Positions 58,224 to 64,000 of a stretch of 64,000 nucleotides of DNA are shown one piece after another (position 1 is the first letter of the stretch; every line of letters starts with the position of its first letter). The stretch covers positions 1,240,001 through 1,304,000 of the forward strand of contig NZ_JPUX01000001.1 of NCBI RefSeq assembly GCF_000738675.1. Reading direction: 5' to 3'. The notes under the pieces were generated by a model that saw nothing but the letters and a program-made list of their open reading frames with translations, had not been told where the DNA came from and searched no databases. The translations under genes were made by a program, and so were the position numbers. Origin of the DNA: Serratia nematodiphila DZ0503SBS1 (GTDB lineage: Bacteria; Pseudomonadota; Gammaproteobacteria; Enterobacterales; Enterobacteriaceae).

Positions 58224-60769
58224 GCGTGACTCTCCTCGGTATCGATCAGGGTGACGGGAATGCGCTCGTCCGGGCGCGCCGGGCGGTGCTGGTCGCGTTC
58301 GGCCACCACCTGCACGTTCGGATCGCGCAGCGGGCTGTTGATGAAGTGGGCGAAGCGCAGCTGCGTTTCCGGGTGCTCGACGGTCTCTTTCCATTCGCAG
58401 ACCACCGCGTCGCGCAGGCGGGCGATCTCGGCTTCCAACTGCGCGTTGATGCCGAGCTTGTCGTCGACGATCACCTTGCGCAGGTAATCGATGCCACCTT
58501 CCAGGCTCTCCAGCCACACCGAGGTGCGCTGCAGCTTATCGGCGGTGCGGATATAGAACATCATGAAGCGGTCGAGGTAGCGCACCAGGGTCTCGCGATC
58601 GAGATCGGCGGCCAGCAGATCGGCGTGGCGCGGTTTCATGCCGCCGTTGCCGCAGACATACAGGTTCCAGCCGTTCTCGGTGGCGATGATGCCGACGTCC
58701 TTGCCCTGCGCTTCGGCGCATTCACGGGTGCAGCCCGAGACGCCGAACTTCATTTTGTGCGGGGTGCGGATGCCTTTGTAACGGTGCTCCAGCGTGACGC
58801 CGAAGCCGACGCTGTCGCCGACGCCGTAGCGGCACCAGGTGCTGCCGACGCAGGTTTTCGCCATGCGCAGCGCCTTGGCGTATGCGTGGCCGGTTTCAAA
58901 GCCGGCGGCGAGCAGCTTGCGCCAGATGGCCGGCAGGTCGTCTTTCTGTGCGCCGAACATGCCGATGCGCTGCGAACCGGTCATTTTGGTGTAGAGGTTG
59001 TACTCCTTGGCGATTTGGCCGATGGCCAGCAGGCCGTCCGGGGTGATTTCGCCGCCGGCGGAGCGCGGGATCACCGAATAGGTGCCGTCTTTCTGGATAT
59101 TGCCGAGGAAGTTGTCGTTGGTATCCTGCAGCGGCGTATGCTGCGGCTTGAGGATGTACTCGTTCCAGCAAGAAGCCAGCAACGAGCCGACGGTTGGCTT
59201 ACAGACTTCGCAGCCGTAGCCTTTGCCGTATTTGGTCAGCAGCGCCTCGAACGACTTGATGCCTTCGACGCGGATCAGGTGGAACAGCTCCTGGCGCGAA
59301 TAGGCGAAGTGTTCGCACAGGTGATGGTTGACCTCGATGCCTTGCTTGCTCAGCTCGGCGTTCAGCACCTGGGTGAGCAGCGGGATGCAGCCGCCGCAGC
59401 CGGTGCCGGCCTTGGTTTCGGCCTTCAGCGCCGCCACGGTGTGGCAGCCTTTGTTGACCGCCTGAATGATGTCGCCTTTGCTGACGTCGAAGCAGGAGCA
59501 GATCTGCGCGCTTTCCGGCAGCGAATCCACGCCGATGGCCGGTTTGCTGCCCGCATGGGCCGGCAGGATCAGGCCGTCCGGGTTTTCCGGCAGCGCGATG
59601 CCGTTCAACGCCAGCTGCAGCAGGTTGCCATAATCGCTGGTGTCGCCCACCAGCACCGCGCCGAGCAGGGTTTTGTTGTCGGCGCTGACGATGAGGCGTT
59701 TGTAGACTTCTTTGCTTTCATCCAGATAGACGTAGCTGCGGGCGCCCTCGGTGCGGCCGTGGGCATCGCCGATGCCGCCGACGTCTACGCCCAGCAGCTT
59801 CAGCTTGGCGCTCATGTCGGCGCCCTGGAAGCCGTTTTCGCGGTTCAGCAGGTGATCGGCGGCCACCTGCGCCATTTTGTAACCCGGCGCCACCAGGCCG
59901 AAGGTGCGATCGCGCCAGGCGGCGCACTCCCCGATGGCGTACACGTCCGGATCAGACGTCTGGCAGCTGTCGTTGATGGCGATGCCACCGCGGCGGCCAA
60001 TCTCCAGCCCGCACTGGCGCGCCAGCTTGTCCTGGGCGCGGATGCCGGTGGAGAACACGATGAAATCCACTTCCAGCAGGCTGCCGTCGGCGAAATGCAG
60101 GGTTTTGCGCGCCGTGCCGCCGCCGTTGACGATCTCCTGGGTGTTTTTGCCGGTGTGTACCTTGACGCCCATGCGCTCGATCTTGCGGCGCAGCTGGTCA
60201 CCGCCCATCGGGTCGAGCTGTTCGGCCATCAGCACCGGAGCGAACTCGATCACGTGCGTTTCTACCCCCAGGCTTTTCAGCGCGCCGGCGGCTTCCAGCC
60301 CCAGCAGCCCGCCGCCGACTACCGCGCCGCGCTCGCTGCGGCGCGCGCAGGATTCGATGGCGTTCAGGTCTTCGATGGTGCGGTAAACGAAGCAGTCCTG
60401 GCTATCCGAGCCTTTAATCGGCGGGATCCACGGGTAAGAGCCGGTGGCCATGATCAGCTTGTCGTAATAGACGGTGCGGCCGGTGTTGGAGTGGATGACC
60501 TTCTCGTCGCGATTGATGGTGATAGCGCGCTCGCCGATCAGCACCTTCACGCCGTGTTTTTCGTAAAAGCCTTCGCGCACCAGCGACAGCTCTTCGGCGG
60601 TGTGGTGCGAGAAGTAGGAGGAAAGGTGCACGCGATCGTAAGCGATGCGCGGTTCTTCGCAAAATACGGTGATGTCGAATTGGTCTTTGTCTGCTTTATC
60701 CAACAGATCTTCGATGAACCGGTGGCCGACCATGCCATTGCCGACGACGGCAAGTTTGACTCTGCTCAT
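58220..60769 (-). CDS. nirB: Nitrite reductase (NADH) large subunit NirB
   Basis: Reduces nitrite to ammonium using NADH. 849 aa against 847 in E. coli. FAD-binding (LAVVGNGMVGHRFIEDL, 6-22) and NAD-binding (AVVGGGLLGLEAAGAL, about 148-163) domains; a BFD-like [2Fe-2S] domain (CSCFDVSKGDI...GTGCGGC); sirohaem/[4Fe-4S] domain with cysteines in MAKTCVGSTWCRYG and SGCTRECAEA. The ATG at 60769 aligns with E. coli; a longer frame to 60841 runs into the FNR site. First gene of nirBDC-cysG. Confidence 0.97.
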   Translation of the reverse strand: MSRVKLAVVGNGMVGHRFIEDLLDKADKDQFDITVFCEEPRIAYDRVHLSSYFSHHTAEELSLVREGFYEKHGVKVLIGERAITINRDEKVIHSNTGRTVYYDKLIMATGSYPWIPPIKGSDSQDCFVYRTIEDLNAIESCARRSERGAVVGGGLLGLEAAGALKSLGVETHVIEFAPVLMAEQLDPMGGDQLRRKIERMGVKVHTGKNTQEIVNGGGTARKTLHFADGSLLEVDFIVFSTGIRAQDKLARQCGLEIGRRGGIAINDSCQTSDPDVYAIGECAAWRDRTFGLVAPGYKMAQVAADHLLNRENGFQGADMSAKLKLLGVDVGGIGDAHGRTEGARSYVYLDESKEVYKRLIVSADNKTLLGAVLVGDTSDYGNLLQLALNGIALPENPDGLILPAHAGSKPAIGVDSLPESAQICSCFDVSKGDIIQAVNKGCHTVAALKAETKAGTGCGGCIPLLTQVLNAELSKQGIEVNHHLCEHFAYSRQELFHLIRVEGIKSFEALLTKYGKGYGCEVCKPTVGSLLASCWNEYILKPQHTPLQDTNDNFLGNIQKDGTYSVIPRSAGGEITPDGLLAIGQIAKEYNLYTKMTGSQRIGMFGAQKDDLPAIWRKLLAAGFETGHAYAKALRMAKTCVGSTWCRYGVGDSVGFGVTLEHRYKGIRTPHKMKFGVSGCTRECAEAQGKDVGIIATENGWNLYVCGNGGMKPRHADLLAADLDRETLVRYLDRFMMFYIRTADKLQRTSVWLESLEGGIDYLRKVIVDDKLGINAQLEAEIARLRDAVVCEWKETVEHPETQLRFAHFINSPLRDPNVQVVAERDQHRPARPDERIPVTLIDTEESHA

Positions 60770-60827
60770 TATTGCCTCAAAATTCGGGTTTCCTAGGCTT
60801 ACCTTATCCCTCCCGATGAGCAATTTA

Positions 60828-60841
60828 TTGATGCAAATCAA
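60828..60841 (-). promoter_or_regulatory. FNR site of the nirB promoter
   Basis: TTGATGCAAATCAA is a perfect match to TTGAT-N4-ATCAA. If it is centred at -41.5 as in E. coli, the nirB start would be near 60793, about 24 bp before the ATG. GATAAGG (minus strand, about 60808-60802) stands near the expected -10, as in E. coli. Confidence 0.92.
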
Positions 60842-60854
60842 TCACACTCCCATA

Positions 60855-60870
60855 TACCTCTAACGTGGTA
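60855..60870 (-). promoter_or_regulatory. NarL/NarP site of the nirB promoter
   Basis: TACCTCT-AA-CGTGGTA is a 7-2-7 inverted heptamer pair; one heptamer fits TACYYMT perfectly and the other at 5 of 7. Its centre lies exactly 28 bp upstream of the FNR centre, the same spacing as -69.5 and -41.5 in E. coli nirB. It would give nitrate/nitrite induction. Confidence 0.8.
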
Positions 60871-61057
60871 TATGGATGATTTTTCACGTTTTTTGATAAG
60901 TTGCGGATTTTATTCACCTTTAGCTGAAGCGAGTCAGTTTGCATGCAAATTACCCCGCAGGGAGTAAACGCAGGGGGTAGGCATGAAGCGGTGACTTTGT
61001 CAGCGCGATCCGCTGCCAGTATGATGAAGAAAACCAGCGCAACGGCAGAGGTGAAGG
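60871..61057. other. Upstream region of codA
   Basis: 187 bp between the nirB control sites and codA. It holds a perfect 12-bp palindrome TTTGCATGCAAA (60938-60949) and a stem TACCCC (60951-60956) / GGGGTA (60974-60979). Neither is assigned to a known regulator. GAGGTGA (61049-61055) is the codA ribosome site. Confidence 0.45.
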
Positions 61058-62341
61058 GTGGCGAAACGTCCATTGAAGTTTATCGATAACCTGCGTTTAA
61101 GCGGGCATGAAGGGTTGTGGCAACTGGCGATCGAGCAGGGGCGCATCGCGCATCTGGTGCCGCAACCGGAAGGGCTGGAGTGGCGCAGCGACGTGTTGGA
61201 TGCGCAGGGCGGGTTGGCGCTGCCGGCGTTCGTCGAACCGCATATCCACCTGGATACCACGCAAACCGCCGGTCAGCCGGCCTGGAACCAGTCCGGCACG
61301 CTGTTCGAGGGCATTGAGCGCTGGGCCGAACGCAAGGCGCTGTTGACTCATGAAGACGTCAAGCAGCGCGCCTGGCAAACGCTCAAGTGGCAGATCGCTA
61401 ACGGCGTGCAGTATGTGCGCACCCACGTCGACGTTTCCGATCCCACGCTGACCGCGCTGCGCGCCATGCTGGAGGTGAAACGGGAGGTGGCGCCCTGGGT
61501 AACGCTGCAGATCGTCGCCTTCCCGCAGGAGGGGATCCTCTCTTATCCCAACGGCGAAGCGCTGCTTGAAGAGGCGCTGCGGCTGGGGGCCGACGTGGTG
61601 GGCGCCATTCCGCACTTCGAATTCACCCGCGAATACGGCGTGGAGTCGCTGCATAAGGCGTTCGCACTGGCGCAAAAATACGATCGGCTGGTGGACGTGC
61701 ACTGCGACGAGATAGACGACGAGCAATCGCGCTTCGTCGAAACCGTGGCGGCGCTGGCGCTGAAGCTGGAGATGGGGGCGAAAGTCACCGCCAGCCACAC
61801 CACGGCGATGCACTCTTACAACGGAGCTTACGCCTCGCGGCTGTTCCGCCTGCTGAAAATGTCCGGCATCAACTTTGTCGCCAATCCGCTGGTGAACATT
61901 CACCTGCAGGGGCGTTTCGACAGCTATCCGAAACGGCGCGGCGTGACGCGGGTGAAGGAGATGCTGGAGGCGGAGATCAACGTCTGCTTTGGCCACGACG
62001 ACGTGTTCGATCCCTGGTATCCGCTCGGCACCGCCAACATGCTGCAGGTGCTGCATATGGGGCTGCACGTGTGCCAGCTGATGGGCTATGGCCAAATCGA
62101 CGACGGGCTGAAGCTGATCACCAGCCACAGTGCGCGCACCCTTAACCTCAGCGACTATGGCCTGGCGGCCGGCAACAGCGCCAACCTGGTGATCCTGCCG
62201 GCGGAAAGCGGTTTCGACGCGGTGCGCCGCCAGACGCCGGTGCGTTATTCGATTCGCCAGGGGGCGGTGATCGCCGAAACGCGGCCGGCGGAAACCACGC
62301 TGCATTTGCAGCAGGATGAGACGGTAGATTTTCGGCGCTAA
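61058..62341 (+). CDS. codA: Cytosine deaminase CodA
   Basis: Deaminates cytosine to uracil for pyrimidine salvage. 427 aa, the E. coli length, with about 80% similarity by eye. Amidohydrolase metal ligands: His62 and His64 (VEPHIHLD), His215 (DVHCDE, with catalytic Glu218), His247 (TASHTTAMH) and Asp314 (GHDDVFDP). The start is GTG at 61058 after GAGGTGA. In E. coli codA follows the permease gene codB; here codB is absent and codA stands alone, divergent from nirB. Confidence 0.95.
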   Translation: MAKRPLKFIDNLRLSGHEGLWQLAIEQGRIAHLVPQPEGLEWRSDVLDAQGGLALPAFVEPHIHLDTTQTAGQPAWNQSGTLFEGIERWAERKALLTHEDVKQRAWQTLKWQIANGVQYVRTHVDVSDPTLTALRAMLEVKREVAPWVTLQIVAFPQEGILSYPNGEALLEEALRLGADVVGAIPHFEFTREYGVESLHKAFALAQKYDRLVDVHCDEIDDEQSRFVETVAALALKLEMGAKVTASHTTAMHSYNGAYASRLFRLLKMSGINFVANPLVNIHLQGRFDSYPKRRGVTRVKEMLEAEINVCFGHDDVFDPWYPLGTANMLQVLHMGLHVCQLMGYGQIDDGLKLITSHSARTLNLSDYGLAAGNSANLVILPAESGFDAVRRQTPVRYSIRQGAVIAETRPAETTLHLQQDETVDFRR

Positions 62342-62343
62342 GG

Positions 62344-62374
62344 CGCAAAAAAAGGGCGCCTTGCGGGCGCCCTT
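62344..62374. terminator. Terminator between codA and tsgA
   Basis: A 9-bp stem AAGGGCGCC (62352-62360) / GGCGCCCTT (62366-62374). On the minus strand it is followed by TTTTT, so it is strong for tsgA; on the plus strand the tail is weak (TTGATG). Confidence 0.85.
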
Positions 62375-62395
62375 GATGTATTTGATGCGAAGAAA

Positions 62396-63580
62396 TCAGT
62401 GCGTCACGTGACCGTGGCTGCGGTGCTTGGTCACGAAGCCCAGCAGCAGACACATCACGAACACCGCCAGGTACAGGCCGTTGGCGGTAGTCAGCGCCGC
62501 GTGCGCGCCGCCTTTCGCCACGATCGGGCCGGTGACCACGAAGGTCAGCATGGTGCCGATGGTGCCGCAGGTCAGGATAAAGTTGACCAGCTTCGGCGAG
62601 GAGACCTTGGTCTGCAGCGAGCCGAGGGTGATCAGCGTGGTGTAGATGGCGCTGGAAACGAAGCCCAGGGCCATGATGTAGTAGCCCAGGTGTTCCGGAT
62701 TGTCGGTGCTGACGAACAGGTACATCGCGCCGGTAGCCAGCGCGGCCAGTACGGTAACGATGCGCTGCAGATCGAAGAAGCGCAGGATGAAGCTGAACAC
62801 CCACATGCCGACCATGTAAGAGGTCCAGAAGTCGCTCACCAGCTTACCGGCCTGGCCGATGTCCATGTTGAACGACTTGGTGGCGTACTCAGGCACCCAC
62901 TGAATGAAGCCCAGCTGGCCGAGGATGTAGCACAGCGCGGCGATCGACAGGAACAGCACGCCGACGCCCCATTTTTCTTTCTCGACCGGTTGACCGGCAT
63001 CGGCGCCTTTCTTGCCCAGCACCGGGAATTCGGAGCACAGGGTCAGCACGAAGATCGCCACGTACAGCAGGCCGATGCAGGCGTAAACCCAGTACCAGCC
63101 GATATGGCGAGCCAGCAGCATCGCGGCGACGATCGGGAAGATCATCCCGGCCATGCTGAAGAAGGAATCGGTGAACAACAGGCGCGAACCGCGCTGGCGG
63201 CCGGCATACATGTGGGTGATCAGGAAGGTGCCGATCGACATGGTGATACCGCTAACCACGCCAAGGATAAACATGCACAGCGAGAACATGGTCAGGCTCT
63301 TGCCGAGCATCAGCCCTGCGACCGCCAGCACCATCAGGACAAAGCCGAAGATCAACTGACGCTTCAGCGGGATGATTTCCATCAGCCAGGCATTGAGGAA
63401 GATCGAAATCAAAATACCGGCGTTGAGGAAAGTAAAGGTGTTACTCATGCTGGAAACCGGCAGATTAAAGTACTCTGCAATGTTTCCCATCACCATCCCT
63501 GTGACGATCACTAAAGCACCGGTCAGCGCGTACGAAAAGAAGCTGATCCAGGTAAGCCGTATGCGGTTACTGTCATTCAT
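62396..63580 (-). CDS. tsgA: Major facilitator superfamily transporter TsgA
   Basis: Inner-membrane MFS protein with about 12 helices, next to nirB in E. coli and Salmonella. 394 aa against 393. The first helix starts [25 protein letters not shown], and a cytosolic loop ([16 protein letters not shown]) separates the halves. The substrate is not established; in Salmonella the gene responds to selenite and tellurite. Ends in a His-rich tail ([10 protein letters not shown]). Confidence 0.93.
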   Translation of the reverse strand: MNDSNRIRLTWISFFSYALTGALVIVTGMVMGNIAEYFNLPVSSMSNTFTFLNAGILISIFLNAWLMEIIPLKRQLIFGFVLMVLAVAGLMLGKSLTMFSLCMFILGVVSGITMSIGTFLITHMYAGRQRGSRLLFTDSFFSMAGMIFPIVAAMLLARHIGWYWVYACIGLLYVAIFVLTLCSEFPVLGKKGADAGQPVEKEKWGVGVLFLSIAALCYILGQLGFIQWVPEYATKSFNMDIGQAGKLVSDFWTSYMVGMWVFSFILRFFDLQRIVTVLAALATGAMYLFVSTDNPEHLGYYIMALGFVSSAIYTTLITLGSLQTKVSSPKLVNFILTCGTIGTMLTFVVTGPIVAKGGAHAALTTANGLYLAVFVMCLLLGFVTKHRSHGHVTH

Positions 63581-63771
63581 TGTATAGGCCTGAATATGTC
63601 TGTTAGAGGTTTTAACGCTGGCATAAGGCCGCTGGCTTTTCCTGGCAAACGCAGAAAAAAGTCCCGATCAGGCCACCAGGGGGCGGATCCTAGCACAGAC
63701 AACGGGATTTTTTGTGATGGTTGTCGACTTTTTGATGCAACCTATGAAGGGAGGGTACGCATTATTGTGAT
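63581..63771. other. Region between tsgA and the LacI-family gene
   Basis: 191 bp. On the minus strand an extended -10 (TGC-TAGGAT, around 63696-63688) may belong to a tsgA promoter. No clear terminator follows the regulator gene. No gene is seen. Confidence 0.4.
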
Positions 63772-64000
63772 CTATTTGCGTACCGTCACAATGGAATCAC
63801 GGTTGACGATCGTCGGTTCAAATTGGTGCGCCGGGGTGGTGGGGTCGATCAGCCTGCGCGCCGCGTATTGGGCCATCTCGCTGATGGGAAAATGTACGCT
63901 GCTCAACGCCGGGCGTACAAAAGGCGCGCGTTCGCCGCTGTCGTAACAGATCAAGGAGATATCCTGCGGCACCCGCAGGCGGTGCTCGTTGATCGCCAGC
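63772..64000 (-). CDS. LacI/GalR-family transcriptional regulator, C-terminal part (partial)
   Basis: Only the last 75 or so residues are in the window; the gene runs off the right edge. LRVPQDISLICYDSGERAPFVRPALSSVHFPISEMAQYAARRLID is the typical end of the periplasmic-binding-protein-like sensor domain of LacI/GalR repressors, and the tail HQFEPTIVNRDSIV is also typical (F.P.iv.R.S). The ligand cannot be told from this part. Stop codon TAG at 63774-63772. Confidence 0.85.
   Translation of the reverse strand, partial: LAINEHRLRVPQDISLICYDSGERAPFVRPALSSVHFPISEMAQYAARRLIDPTTPAHQFEPTIVNRDSIVTVRK

Noticed and set aside
58226..60796. 856-codon plus-strand frame opposite nirB
   Set aside because: Full-length antisense shadow; NirB is complete on the other strand and the frame has no ribosome site or known motif.
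60938..60949. PurR box upstream of codA
   Set aside because: TTTGCATGCAAA has the half-sites in the opposite order to the PurR consensus (GCAAACG...TTTGC).

Overview
The window is an ordinary stretch of enterobacterial chromosome, roughly 60% G+C and densely coded. Protein identity and gene order point to Serratia, close to S. marcescens. Nearly every gene has a clear E. coli counterpart, and the order (glg, glp, mal, nfuA-gntX-bioH, feo, tex-greB, ompR-envZ, pckA, hsl, igaA, nudE, mrcA, hof, aroKB-damX-dam-rpe-gph-trpS, nir-cysG, tsgA) follows the region of the E. coli map around 75-76 min. I see no rRNA or tRNA gene, CRISPR array, prophage or insertion sequence.

Layout. 1-10.1 kb: the 3' end of asd, then the glycogen operon glgBXCAP (branching, debranching, ADP-glucose synthesis, glucan synthesis, phosphorolysis). 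10.1-14.1 kb: glycerol-3-phosphate genes glpD, glpR, glpG and glpE, all on the minus strand, so glpEGR is inverted relative to E. coli. 14.1-21.8 kb: the maltose activator malT divergent from malPQ. 21.9-24.0 kb: nfuA and gntX divergent from bioH. 24.3-27.5 kb: a small periplasmic DUF1471 protein and the ferrous iron operon feoABC with a Fur-controlled promoter. 28-34.9 kb: tex, greB, cbpAM and ompR-envZ. 34.9-35.7 kb: a FitAB/VapBC-type toxin-antitoxin pair, the main accessory element. 35.8-45.4 kb: pckA, hslO, hslR, yrfG, igaA, nudE and mrcA. 45.5-49.0 kb: the hofMNOPQ DNA-uptake/pilus-assembly operon. 49.3-55.6 kb: aroK-aroB-damX-dam-rpe-gph-trpS. 55.6-60.8 kb: nirBDC-cysG, read leftward from an FNR/Nar promoter. 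61-64 kb: codA, tsgA and the 3' end of a LacI-family regulator.

How the parts connect. Glycogen and maltodextrin metabolism lie side by side, with two paralogous phosphorylases (GlgP, MalP) plus MalQ and MalT. The glp, mal and nir promoters carry recognisable sites for GlpR, CRP, MalT, FNR and NarL/NarP. The nir genes pair with cysG, which makes the siroheme that NirB needs.

No wholly new multi-gene system is apparent. The items most worth a second look are the toxin-antitoxin pair with its repeated TCAATG operator, an orphan plus-strand terminator between malT and malP, tandem hairpins just before glgP, the inverted glpEGR block, and the long AT-rich feo leader.
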